A DNA stretch of 35,451 bases from NCBI GenBank assembly GCA_949298535.1, contig CASFXA010000097.1, forward strand, positions 1-35,451. Reading direction: 5' to 3'. Below the pieces are notes generated by a model, which made no database searches, was not told the DNA's origin, and was given only the letters and a program-made list of their open reading frames with translations. Shown one piece after another: positions 10,514-18,448 of this stretch. The position numbers were made by a program, and so were the translations under genes. Numbering within the stretch: the first letter of the stretch is position 1; every line of letters starts with the position of its first letter. This DNA comes from an uncultured Oscillospiraceae bacterium. Its GTDB lineage: Bacteria > Bacillota > Clostridia > Oscillospirales > Ruminococcaceae.

Positions 10514-11410
10514 TTACTCCTTATCCTTTTTGAGAAACAGATTGAGCATGACGTTGATGAACATGATGAACAAAAACAGCACCAGGCCGATGGAATACAG
10601 GGCGTTGCGCTGAAGGCTGCCCACCGAGGAATAGGACATTTCGCTGGCGATGGCGGTGGTGAGGAACTTGACGCTGCGCAGCAGTCCCGGCATATTGGGG
10701 CTGTTGCCCGCCACCATCAGGATGGCCATGGCCTCGCCGATGGCCCGGCCCACACCCAGCACCACCGAAGCGGCGATCCCGCTGCGGGCGGCGTGAACCG
10801 ACACCTTGAAATAGGTCTCCAGAGGGGTGGCTCCCAGAGCCAGAGAGGCTTCCTCATATTCCTTGGGCACCGCTTTGAGGGCGGTTTCGGAAACGCTGAT
10901 GATGGAGGGGAGGATCATCACCGCCAGCACCAGGATGGCCGCCAGCAGGCTGTCTCCCGCTTTCAGATCAAAAATATCCTTGAGCCAGGGCACCAGCACC
11001 ATCATACCCACCAGGCCGTACACCACCGAGGGGATGCCGGCCAGCAGGTCCACAGCGGGGCGGATGACCGCCGCCGCCTTGGGAGGAGCCACCTTGGACA
11101 GGAACACCGCCGCCATAAAGCCGATGGGCACGCCGATGAGGATGGCTCCGGCGGTGCCGTAAATGGAGGTGAGGATGAAGGGAAGGATGCCGTAGGCGGG
11201 ATTGGTTTTATCGGTAGAAGCCCAGCGGGTGCCGAAGAGGAAATCCACAAGACCGATCTCCCGGATGGCAGGCAGACCGGAAATAATAAGATAAACGGTG
11301 ATGAGCAGCACAAAAGCGATGGCGATGAAGCCACAGGCGGTGAAAATCACCCGCATCAGCAGTTCAATCATCTCTTTGAGCGTACCTTTTCGCTTGGTTT
11401 CAGACTCCAT
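10514..11410 (-). CDS. pstC: Phosphate ABC transporter permease PstC
   Basis: A 298-residue membrane subunit paired with PstA. About six membrane helices are seen, the first near residues 19-42, and an EAA loop (E-E-A-S-L-A-L-G-A-T-P). The longest frame starts at 11452 without a ribosome site; AGAAAGG lies ahead of the ATG at 11410, which I prefer. It follows pstS after 107 bp that hold an intercistronic terminator. Confidence 0.95.
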   Translation of the reverse strand: MESETKRKGTLKEMIELLMRVIFTACGFIAIAFVLLITVYLIISGLPAIREIGLVDFLFGTRWASTDKTNPAYGILPFILTSIYGTAGAILIGVPIGFMAAVFLSKVAPPKAAAVIRPAVDLLAGIPSVVYGLVGMMVLVPWLKDIFDLKAGDSLLAAILVLAVMILPSIISVSETALKAVPKEYEEASLALGATPLETYFKVSVHAARSGIAASVVLGVGRAIGEAMAILMVAGNSPNMPGLLRSVKFLTTAIASEMSYSSVGSLQRNALYSIGLVLFLFIMFINVMLNLFLKKDKE

Positions 11411-11455
11411 AGCGACCAACCTTTCTGTGGTTTGAGAAGGGGAGATGCCCACTTG

Positions 11456-11494
11456 GAAAACAGGCCCCCGAAAATCCTGTTTCCGGAGGCCTGT
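11456..11494 (-). terminator. Intercistronic terminator/attenuator between pstS and pstC
   Basis: On the - strand ACAGGCCTCCG pairs with CGGGGGCCTGT with one mismatch (arms 11494-11484 and 11470-11460), followed by TTTT. It sits 24 bp past the pstS stop. Partial termination here would give more binding protein than permease, as is common for transport operons, or the stem may protect the pstS message. Confidence 0.6.
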
Positions 11495-11517
11495 ATGCAG
11501 ATTCGATGAACAGACGA

Positions 11518-12426
11518 TCAGGCGTTGGCGGAGACAGCGCCGGCGGCGGCGATGATCTCAGCAGCGTCAGGGCTCATGGCAAAATCCAGGAAAGCCTGAG
11601 CGGCGTCGGAAAGAGCGGTCCCCTCCTTGGTCACCATCACGAAGGGGCGCTGGATGGCATAGGTGCCGTCCTTGATGGTGGCTTCGCTGCACTCAACGCC
11701 CCCTACCTTGACAGCCTTGACGGTGTCCCCCACAGCGGACAGGGAGGCATAGCCGATGGCGTTCTCGTTGCCGGCCACGTTGCCGATGACGTCGCCGGTG
11801 GAGCTGTACTCGTTGGTCAGCTTGCAGGCGTCTTCCACGCCCACGATCTCCTCAAAGGCGCCCCGGGTGCCGGAACCAGCCTCACGGCCATAGACAGCGA
11901 TCTCCAGGTCGGCGCCGCCCAGCTGGCTCCAGTTGGTGATCTCGCCCTTGAAGATCTGGGCGATCTGCTCCACAGACAGATCCTCAACTGTATTGGCGGG
12001 GTTGACGATGACAGCCACGCCGTCCAGAGCTACCACGTTGGAAACAGCGCCGGCGGCAGTCTCTTCTTCCTTCAGGGCACGGCTGGAAAGACCGATGTCG
12101 CAGGTACCGGCGGTGGCGGACTCAATGCCGGTGCCGGAACCGGTGCCGCTGTAGTTGACGGTCACATCAGGGTTCTCCGCCATAAAAGCCTCAGCCAGAG
12201 CCTTGACCACACTCTCCATGGAGGTGGAACCGTCGGTGTTGACCACACCGCTGACGGCAGCGGCAGCCTCAGAGGAAGAAGCCTCGGAGGAAGCGGCCTC
12301 ACTGGAAGCAGCCTCGGAGGAAGCCGCGGCGGAAGAGGAAGCAGAACTGGCAGGCTCGCTGCCGCAGCCGGCAAACATCCCCAGAGACAGGGTCAGGGCG
12401 GCGACCAGCGCAATCAATTTTTTCAT
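11518..12426 (-). CDS. pstS: Phosphate-binding lipoprotein PstS
   Basis: A 302-residue extracellular lipoprotein that captures phosphate for PstCAB. The signal peptide ends with lipobox F-A-G-C (Cys21). A repetitive Ser/Ala/Glu spacer (about 22-52) follows. Phosphate-contact segments are clear: D-G-S-T-S-M, S-G-T-G-S-G-T-G-I-E and R-E-A-G-S-G-T-R-G-A-F. GGAGAT precedes the ATG; an in-frame upstream ATG at 12549 would bury the signal peptide and was rejected. First gene of the operon. Confidence 0.97.
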   Translation of the reverse strand: MKKLIALVAALTLSLGMFAGCGSEPASSASSSAAASSEAASSEAASSEASSSEAAAAVSGVVNTDGSTSMESVVKALAEAFMAENPDVTVNYSGTGSGTGIESATAGTCDIGLSSRALKEEETAAGAVSNVVALDGVAVIVNPANTVEDLSVEQIAQIFKGEITNWSQLGGADLEIAVYGREAGSGTRGAFEEIVGVEDACKLTNEYSSTGDVIGNVAGNENAIGYASLSAVGDTVKAVKVGGVECSEATIKDGTYAIQRPFVMVTKEGTALSDAAQAFLDFAMSPDAAEIIAAAGAVSANA

Positions 12427-12552
12427 CACTCGATAATCTCCTTTTTCATTTGATGTGGCCCTGGGGATCTTCTTTTGTCCCCGGGGCGCTGAGAGATTTT
12501 GTTGGGTTTCTTCCCAACGGTTGCTTTCTTTTTCTTTCAGCATGGTCATTCT

Positions 12553-12664
12553 ATCATGGCCGTTCCCCCGCCGCTATCAAGGGGCTGTTTTGTTTTTGTA
12601 AAATCTCCCCGCCTGTTTTCCCGCCTCTGTAAGAAGTGGGAAAAAACAGTAAAGCTCCTGTAAA
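12553..12664 (-). promoter_or_regulatory. Candidate pst promoter with Pho-box-like repeats
   Basis: On the - strand TTGATA (12580-12575) is followed after 16 bases by CATGAT (12558-12553). Upstream are TTTACA (12664-12659) and TTTACT (12653-12648), exactly 11 bases apart, with further TTACA-like copies at 12633-12628 and 12602-12597. Tandem TT(A/C/T)ACA-type repeats with 11-base spacing are the form of the PhoP/PhoB box in Firmicutes. The spacing is seen; binding is inferred. Confidence 0.4.
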
Positions 12665-12709
12665 ACGCCCTTTTCTCCTTTTCACTTCAGGGGAAAGTTT
12701 TTTTACAGC

Positions 12710-12742
12710 AAAAAAGACGCAGCCCCGAGGATGGACTGCGTC
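12710..12742 (-). terminator. Orphan leftward terminator
   Basis: GACGCAG and CTGCGTC arms (12716-12722, 12736-12742) with a 13-base loop, followed on the - strand by T6. No leftward gene ends here: the neighbour to the right is a rightward Xre gene and pstS begins to the left. It could end a small RNA made leftward from 12.75-12.9 kb, or insulate pst from antisense transcription. Confidence 0.55.
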
Positions 12743-12836
12743 TGGGATTGTGAAGCCTCTCCCTGGATCAGGGAAAAAGCAGGTGTGGCCCCGGGGATTT
12801 TCCCGGGCTTTTTCCCAAAGGGACCTTGGAGCCGGG

Positions 12837-12881
12837 GCAACAAATTGTTGCTTGACACCTTCCCCCGGGGGAAAATATACT
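12837..12881 (+). promoter_or_regulatory. Promoter of Xre gene with two palindromes
   Basis: TTGACA (12852-12857), 18-base spacer, TATACT (12876-12881). Perfect palindrome TTCCCCCGGGGGAA (12860-12873) fills the spacer, and GCAACAA-A-TTGTTGC (12837-12851) abuts the -35. Both positions are classic repressor sites; self-control by the Xre product is the simplest guess. Confidence 0.65.
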
Positions 12882-12900
12882 CAAAGAGGGGTGAAGAATC

Positions 12901-13596
12901 GTGGAGATGGGAAAAAAACTGCGGAAGCTGCGTTTGGATCGGGGACTGACCCAACAGCAGGTGGCGGACCGTCTGGGGATGACCCGTCAGGCCCTGTCCA
13001 GCTATGAGGGAGGGCGCACCTGGCCGGACCTCCAGACCCTGGAAAGATTGTGCGCCATCTATAACGTCTCCCTGGAGGAAATGGTCCATGGACAGCCGGG
13101 GGCGGAGGAAGAAAAAAAGAAACAGGGATTGAGGCGGCTGAAAACCGGTGTCATCGTGTTTGCGGCGCTGCTGGCCGCTTCAACATTCCTCAGCTCCGGC
13201 TTGCTGTGGAGCGCCAACCGCTTTTTTCCGGCAGAGACCGGTCAGCTTTCCGCCCAGGAACTGGCGGCTTTTGAACAGCGGCGGCAGCTGACCTCCCTTT
13301 GGGAAGGGCTGGACGGGATCATTCTGGTTCTTTCTCTGGCAGGGGGCCTGTGGCTCTTGTGGCAGAAGCGGCGAAAGGGAATCATTCCTCCCTGGGGACC
13401 AAGGTGGAAGGCATTGGCTCTTTGGGGAGCCGGGATGCTGCTGGCAGCCCTGCCCTTTGCCCTCACCGATCCGGTGATGGAGCCGGTCAACTACCTGGTG
13501 ACGCCTTTGTACGTCTGGGCCCGGCTGCTGCTGTTGTGGTTGGCGGATCTGGGCCTGGATTTGGCCGAAAGACATGGGAAAAAGAAAACAGGATGA
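12901..13596 (+). CDS. Xre-type HTH regulator with membrane tail
   Basis: A 231-residue protein. Residues 5-62 form an Xre/HTH_3 DNA-binding domain (L-T-Q-Q-Q-V-A-D-R-L-G-M-T-R-Q-A-L-S-S-Y-E). After a charged linker, about four hydrophobic helices follow (near 82-104, 140-160, 172-190, 196-216), so the protein is likely membrane-bound with its DNA-binding head in the cytoplasm. I chose GTG at 12901 because GAGGGG lies nine bases ahead; ATG at 12907 is possible. The membrane part matches no family I know. Its promoter carries two palindromes. It diverges from the pst operon, but a link to phosphate is only positional. Confidence 0.8.
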   Translation: MEMGKKLRKLRLDRGLTQQQVADRLGMTRQALSSYEGGRTWPDLQTLERLCAIYNVSLEEMVHGQPGAEEEKKKQGLRRLKTGVIVFAALLAASTFLSSGLLWSANRFFPAETGQLSAQELAAFEQRRQLTSLWEGLDGIILVLSLAGGLWLLWQKRRKGIIPPWGPRWKALALWGAGMLLAALPFALTDPVMEPVNYLVTPLYVWARLLLLWLADLGLDLAERHGKKKTG

Positions 13597-13783
13597 GGTT
13601 CGTTAGGGGGATCCGGGAAAAGAAGCCGGGCATCCCCTGAAAGACTGACGCCCTTTCAGAAGGTGGATTGGCTGAATCCGCCGCGGCGGCTCCCGGCAAA
13701 ACCGGCGGCGATTCCCGGTTCCCCGCTCCGGAGACAGGCGGCCCATCGCTTCCCTCTCCCTGGCCAGAATTTTCGCCGGGAAG

Positions 13784-14974
13784 CTATTCCACCGTCTCCA
13801 CCAGGCATTTTTTCAGGGAGAGGCCCCGGAAGGCGGCCAGAGCCTCCCCCAGCTCCTGGAGCCGCTCCCGCCGGGCGGCCTCCTGCTGCCGCCACAGGGT
13901 CAGGGTCAGTTCCAGCTGTTCCCCTCTGGTTTTGCTCCGCCAGCAGCCGATGATCCGTCCGCCCTCCAAAATGGCTCCGGGATTGGCCACCGTGCGCCAC
14001 ACCAGACGCTGGAGCCTGGGATCCTCCAGCACCAGGGATCGGTCCCGCAGGTCCAGATAGGGGTCATGAGGTCCCAACAGCAGCAGCCGGGAGCCCTCCT
14101 CCGCCTCTTTTTCCCAGTCGCCGGCCAGAATCCAGCCCTTTTTCCGTCCCACCGCCGCCGGTTCCAGCTCCTGCGCCACCCCCTGCCAAAGGCGCTGTGC
14201 CTGAGCGGGGGTGCATCCCAGCCAGGCGGCCAGTTCCCTTTGGGTGGCTGGGCCGTAGCACCGGAGAAACCGCCGCACCAGCTCCCTGTCCCCTTCGGCA
14301 TCCGGCTGAGGCGGTTGCTGATTGAGCCAGGCCCGGTAGGAGAGAAACCAGGGGCTGCCGCCCTCCCGCTCTCCAAACACCACCAGCCCCCGGAAGGAGC
14401 AGGGCCGCAGCAGAAAGGAGACCACCGCGCCCCCCACCGTCTGCCGGTCCGGACGGCCATACATGGAACCATCCCGCCACAGGGGCAGCTTTTCCCGGGG
14501 AAGCAGAGGCTCCGCTTCTTTTGCCAGCACCCGATCCAGCTCCTCCTTGCTGTGGACGGCGTGATGATCCAGATACCTGGCGGCTTGCTCCACCAAAGGC
14601 AGCAGCTCCCCGAAGGTCATCCCCAGATGATCCAGCGCAAGGGGCAGACCCTGGGTGTAGATCCAGGGCTCCTCCCCGGGGAGGGCGGCCAGGGGGGATA
14701 AAAACACCCCGCTGTCCCCGGTGGGAAACACCACCGGCGCGCCCCGATAGCTCCAGGCCTGGAGAAGGGTTTTCCGGCGGCAGAGGGCCTCCTCCAGCTG
14801 CGCCAGGGAGCAGTCCGCCACCCGGTTGAACAGGGCCAGCTCCCAGGAGCCGGGCGGGGAATTTTGAAGCCCGCAGGCCCCCGCCGCCGTTTCCAGGGCG
14901 CCCGGGGAGAGGGGCGAGAGAAGATGATGGGCCCGCAGGCGGCAGCCGCGGACAGCGCTGGGGGTCAGCTCCAT
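13784..14974 (-). CDS. AlkZ/YcaQ-like winged-helix DNA glycosylase-family protein
   Basis: A 396-residue protein resembling the winged-helix family (PF06224) that includes AlkZ and YcaQ, glycosylases that unhook DNA crosslinks or remove alkylated bases. The N-terminal segment G-L-Q-N-S-P-P-G-S-W-E (about 35-45) aligns with the family's catalytic Q-x-Q/Q-x-D motif, but here it reads Gln37-Asn-Ser39, so the usual second catalytic Gln or Asp is missing. A winged-helix stretch is seen near 240-275 (R-E-L-A-A-W-L-G-C-T) and the late V-N/A-N-P-G-A-I-L-E-G-G-R-I-I-G is typical. AAAGGAGG precedes the ATG. It follows the AlkD-like gene after 39 bp, so both are probably one alkylation-repair operon. 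Whether it is active on DNA is uncertain. Confidence 0.75.
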   Translation of the reverse strand: MELTPSAVRGCRLRAHHLLSPLSPGALETAAGACGLQNSPPGSWELALFNRVADCSLAQLEEALCRRKTLLQAWSYRGAPVVFPTGDSGVFLSPLAALPGEEPWIYTQGLPLALDHLGMTFGELLPLVEQAARYLDHHAVHSKEELDRVLAKEAEPLLPREKLPLWRDGSMYGRPDRQTVGGAVVSFLLRPCSFRGLVVFGEREGGSPWFLSYRAWLNQQPPQPDAEGDRELVRRFLRCYGPATQRELAAWLGCTPAQAQRLWQGVAQELEPAAVGRKKGWILAGDWEKEAEEGSRLLLLGPHDPYLDLRDRSLVLEDPRLQRLVWRTVANPGAILEGGRIIGCWRSKTRGEQLELTLTLWRQQEAARRERLQELGEALAAFRGLSLKKCLVETVE

Positions 14975-15013
14975 GACAGGGACCTCCTTTGTTTTCCCGA
15001 AACAGGATTTCTT

Positions 15014-15715
15014 TCATTCCTTCCGGCGCAGGGTCCGGAGAAAAGCCTTTTGATCCGGGGTGAGGCGGCGGCTTTCCACCGCTTTTTGAATGGTTTTGTT
15101 GTGGACCCACCGGTTCAGTCTGCCCTGGGTCAGCAGCGGCAGCGTCTCCTCATATTCCTTGGCCAGGGCGGTGGCAAAATACCAGGCGGCCATCATATCC
15201 ACATAGTATTCCCCTGCGGGGACCTCCTGGGCCCAGCAAAGATACCAGGGATCAAAGTAGGGGGGATCCAGATAAAAGCGCAGCAGCATCCCCAGACCGA
15301 AACGGCGGGTATAGATCAGGGGGCTGTCCAGCCAGCGGCGGATCTGGCCCGGCAGCTGGGGAGGCCTTTTTTCAAAGGCCCTGGGAGAGATCAGGTCGCA
15401 CACCGCCCAGTTGTCCACATAGGGAAGAAAGGCTTCCAGGGCAGCGACAGTCTCCCCGTATTCCCTCAGGGAAGAAAGGAGAAGGCCGTGGAGGGCGTCC
15501 TCCTCGTAAAAGGAATGGGGCAGCTGCCGCAGGAACGGCTCCGCTGTCTGTTCCCGGATCATCCGGGCGGCCAGGCTCCTCAGCTGGGGGACCCGCACCC
15601 CCAGCACCCTGGAAGGGTCCATTCCAGGCACCAGCCGCAGATGAAAAGCGCGATAATCCGGATCCCCCATCTGCGCCAGGAGATTTGCCGGAAAAGAGCG
15701 TAGATCATGGGCCAT
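15014..15715 (-). CDS. AlkD-like DNA alkylation repair protein
   Basis: A 233-residue all-helical HEAT-like-repeat protein of the AlkD family, which removes positively charged alkyl purines. Key AlkD positions can be matched: Trp103 and Asp107 in D-N-W-A-V-C-D (AlkD Trp109/Asp113) and Trp178 in A-A-W-Y-F-A-T-A-L-A (AlkD Trp187), with arginines R137-R138 near the expected site. The open frame begins at 15724, but GGAGG abuts that ATG with no spacing, while the ATG at 15715 is nine bases away, so I start there. Downstream, 39 bp on, lies the AlkZ-like gene. Confidence 0.85.
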   Translation of the reverse strand: MAHDLRSFPANLLAQMGDPDYRAFHLRLVPGMDPSRVLGVRVPQLRSLAARMIREQTAEPFLRQLPHSFYEEDALHGLLLSSLREYGETVAALEAFLPYVDNWAVCDLISPRAFEKRPPQLPGQIRRWLDSPLIYTRRFGLGMLLRFYLDPPYFDPWYLCWAQEVPAGEYYVDMMAAWYFATALAKEYEETLPLLTQGRLNRWVHNKTIQKAVESRRLTPDQKAFLRTLRRKE

Positions 15716-15859
15716 GTTCGTCATCCTCCTTCCCCTCTGAAAAGGGGGCCTTCCCCCCGCTGGGGCCAGCCCGTCCTGACGCCGGAGAGGGACAGGCGCC
15801 CCCCTTCTCCCCCCCTGAGGGGCCGGTTCCGGGGAGAAGCAGTGACCGGTACGCCTTCC

Positions 15860-15888
15860 ATTTTACCACCGGCAAGGGGGATGCACAA
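15860..15888 (-). promoter_or_regulatory. Candidate promoter of the alkylation-repair genes
   Basis: On the - strand TTGTGC (15888-15883), 17-base spacer, TAAAAT (15865-15860). The -35 is a partial match. It is back-to-back with the helicase promoter about 20 bp away, so one regulator could control both directions. Confidence 0.4.
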
Positions 15889-15907
15889 GGCGGATCCGGC
15901 AGGACGA

Positions 15908-15935
15908 TTGACCCCGCCTGATTTCGTGATAAAAT
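15908..15935 (+). promoter_or_regulatory. Candidate promoter of the helicase gene
   Basis: TTGACC (15908-15913), 16-base spacer, TAAAAT (15930-15935), about 30 bp ahead of the ATG at 15966, which has AAGGAGG eight to nine bases in front. No LexA-type operator is evident. Confidence 0.55.
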
Positions 15936-15965
15936 GGAGAGGAAAACGGGAAGGAGGGGAAGGAC

Positions 15966-18305
15966 ATGGGGGAAGCCGTCCGTCTGGCGGTGCGGGAGCT
16001 GTGTGAATTTTTGCTCCACACCGGCAGCATCGACAACCGCTTTGGCGGAGCGGACCGGGCCCTGGAGGGCAGCCGGATCCATCGCAGGCTTCAGAAGGAA
16101 GGCGGGGAGGAGTACCAGGCGGAGGTCCCCCTTTCCCTGCGGGTGTCCCTGGGGGAGGAGGAGTACTGCCTGGAGGGCCGGGCGGACGGCATTTTCCCGG
16201 AAGACGGCCTGTGGGTGGTGGATGAAATCAAGACAGTCTCCGTTCCCCTGGAGCTGATCGGCGAGGATTGGGACGCCGCCCACTGGGGACAGGGCTGCTG
16301 CTACGGCTGGATGCTGGCCCGTCAGCGGGAGCTGGATCAGGTGGGGATCCGTTTGACCTACTGCCAGGCGGACACCGGGGAAGTGAAGCGGTTCTTCCGG
16401 AAAAAGACCCTGGAGGAGCTGGAACAGTGGGGCATGGCGCTGCTGGAACAGAACCGGCAATGGGTCCTGCGGCAGCAAAGCTGGCGGCAGCTGCGCAACG
16501 CCTCCATCCACAGCACGTCTTTTCCCTTTGGGGACTACAGGCCGGGGCAGAGACAGCTGGCTGTGGCAGTCTATCGCACCATCAAGATGAAAAGCCGCCT
16601 TTTTTGCCAGGCGCCCACCGGCACCGGCAAAACCATCTCCACCCTTTTTCCCGCCATCAAGGCCATGGGGGAAGGGATGGGGGAGCAGCTGTTTTATCTG
16701 ACGGCCAAAACCATCACCCGCCAGGCGGCGGAGGAAGCGGTGGGGCTGCTGCGGCGGCAGGGTCTGCGTCTGAAGACCATCACCCTCACCGCCAAGGACA
16801 AGATTTGTCTGCTGGAGCATCGGGACTGCAATCCTGAGGCCTGCCCCTATGCCGACGGCTACTATGACCGGGTGCGTCCGGCGGTGTGGGAGCTGCTGGA
16901 AGGGGAGGACTGCTTCACCAGGGCGCTGCTGGAGGAGGAGGGGAGGAAAAGGCGCCTCTGCCCCTTTGAGCTGGGGCTGGACCTGTCCATGTGGTGCGAC
17001 GGGATCATCTGCGATTACAACTATCTGTTTGATCCGGTGGTGAGCCTTCAGCGCTTTTTCGGGGAGAAGAAGGGGGAATACCTCTTTCTCATCGACGAGG
17101 CCCACAATCTGCCGGACCGGGCCCGGGAGATGTATTCCGCCCGGCTGGTGAAGTCCCGGTTTCTGGAGCTGAAAAAGGCTCTGGGCAAGGGAGGCGGACC
17201 GCTGCGGCGGACGGTGCGGGAGCTGAATCATCAGCTGGTGGAGGTGCGGAAAGCCTGCGGAGAGGAGGGCAGCAGAACGCTGCCCCAGCCGCAGGAGCCG
17301 CTGAAGGACAGCGTGGCCGCCTTCCATGCCGCCGCCGGGGAATGGCTGGAGGAACACCGGGAAAATTCTCCCCTCCGCAGTCAGGTGCTGGAGCGCTTTT
17401 TTGAGGCGGGCTTTTATCTGAAGATTCTGGAACTGGTGGACGACAGCTATGTGGTGCTGGACAGCGCCGCCGGCAGCGAGGTGGTCACCCGTCTTCTCTG
17501 CCTGGATCCCTCCCGGCGATTGGGGGAGCGGATGGCCTGCGGGCGCAGCGCGGTGCTTTTTTCCGCCACCCTTTCCCCGCTGGACTATTACCGGAACATC
17601 CTGGGAGGGGGCGAGGAGGCGCTTCGTCTTTCCCTTCCCTCTCCCTTTCCACGGGAAAACCTCTGCCTGGCGGTGGCGGGGCGCATCAGCATCCGTTACA
17701 GGGACCGGGAAAAAAGCCTGGAGCCGGTGGCCCGGATGCTTCACGCCATGACTGCCGCCCGGCCCGGCTGTTACCTGGCGTTTTTCCCTTCCTACCGCTA
17801 TTTGGAGCAGGTACGGGAGGTGTTTTCCGCCTGTTTTCCCCAGGACCCCATTCTCTGCCAGACCGGGGAGATGGATGAGGCAGCCCGGGAAGATTTTTTG
17901 GAGCAGCTGGACGGAAAACGGCAGCTGCTGGGCTTCTGCGTTCTGGGAGGAATCTTCTCCGAGGGGGTGGATCTCCAGGGGCAGCGACTGCTGGGAGCCG
18001 CCGTCATCGGCACCGGCCTGCCCCAGGTCTGTCCGGAGCTGGAGCTGCTTCGGGAGTACTTCCAGCGGCAGCGGGGAATGGGCTTCCAGTTTGCCTATCG
18101 CTTTCCCGGGATGAACAAGGTGCAGCAGGCTGCCGGACGGGTCATCCGGGGGGAGAAGGACCGGGGCGTGGTGCTGCTCATCGACAGCCGGTTCCCCCAG
18201 CGGGACCATCAGCTGCTGTTTCCTCCCCATTGGCAGGGCTGGAACCAGGTGGATACGGCGGAGGATCTGTCCCGGCTGCTGGAGGAGTTCTGGAACAACC
18301 GCTGA
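15966..18305 (+). CDS. DinG/Rad3-like helicase with N-terminal PD-(D/E)XK-like domain
   Basis: A 779-residue superfamily 2 DNA helicase of the XPD/Rad3 type. An N-terminal domain shows Asp74 in G-R-A-D-G and D86-E87-I-K89, the Asp...Glu-x-Lys pattern of PD-(D/E)XK nucleases related to Cas4/RecB. Walker A A-P-T-G-T-G-K-T is at about 216-223, the DEAH box near 377-380, and motif VI Q-A-A-G-R-V-I-R near 720-727. Between Walker A and the DEAH box, cysteines in I-C-L, C-N-P-E-A-C and L-C-P-F-E match the iron-sulphur cluster of XPD-like helicases. It should unwind DNA 5' to 3' during repair; nuclease activity is inferred from motif only. It diverges from two alkylation-repair genes. A strong terminator follows at 18367. 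Confidence 0.9.
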   Translation: MGEAVRLAVRELCEFLLHTGSIDNRFGGADRALEGSRIHRRLQKEGGEEYQAEVPLSLRVSLGEEEYCLEGRADGIFPEDGLWVVDEIKTVSVPLELIGEDWDAAHWGQGCCYGWMLARQRELDQVGIRLTYCQADTGEVKRFFRKKTLEELEQWGMALLEQNRQWVLRQQSWRQLRNASIHSTSFPFGDYRPGQRQLAVAVYRTIKMKSRLFCQAPTGTGKTISTLFPAIKAMGEGMGEQLFYLTAKTITRQAAEEAVGLLRRQGLRLKTITLTAKDKICLLEHRDCNPEACPYADGYYDRVRPAVWELLEGEDCFTRALLEEEGRKRRLCPFELGLDLSMWCDGIICDYNYLFDPVVSLQRFFGEKKGEYLFLIDEAHNLPDRAREMYSARLVKSRFLELKKALGKGGGPLRRTVRELNHQLVEVRKACGEEGSRTLPQPQEPLKDSVAAFHAAAGEWLEEHRENSPLRSQVLERFFEAGFYLKILELVDDSYVVLDSAAGSEVVTRLLCLDPSRRLGERMACGRSAVLFSATLSPLDYYRNILGGGEEALRLSLPSPFPRENLCLAVAGRISIRYRDREKSLEPVARMLHAMTAARPGCYLAFFPSYRYLEQVREVFSACFPQDPILCQTGEMDEAAREDFLEQLDGKRQLLGFCVLGGIFSEGVDLQGQRLLGAAVIGTGLPQVCPELELLREYFQRQRGMGFQFAYRFPGMNKVQQAAGRVIRGEKDRGVVLLIDSRFPQRDHQLLFPPHWQGWNQVDTAEDLSRLLEEFWNNR

Positions 18306-18366
18306 GCAGGAACAGCTCCCGCTTGCCTCCTTCTCCGGCCCTTTATCCCTTTGTTTGCTGATTAAA

Positions 18367-18395
18367 AGGCCCCGGAGCCAAAGGCTCCGGGGCCT
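18367..18395. terminator. Bidirectional terminator
   Basis: Perfect 13-bp stem (AGGCCCCGGAGCC / GGCTCCGGGGCCT) with AAA loop. CCTTTT follows on the + strand and ATTAAA precedes it, so both the helicase and the convergent udp-containing transcript may end here. It nearly duplicates the hairpin at 32-62. Confidence 0.85.
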
Positions 18396-18448
18396 CCTTT
18401 TCATTTATTCCTTCGCGACGGCGGCAGCCCTCTCCCGGGGAGCTTTCC

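Noticed and set aside
12427-12549. N-terminal extension of pstS from ATG at 12549
   Set aside because: It would place 41 polar residues before the lipoprotein signal; GGAGAT in front of the ATG at 12426 fits better.
15705-18404. 899-codon leftward open frame opposite the helicase
   Set aside because: Antisense shadow of a gene with complete helicase motifs; low-complexity His/Gln/Leu composition.
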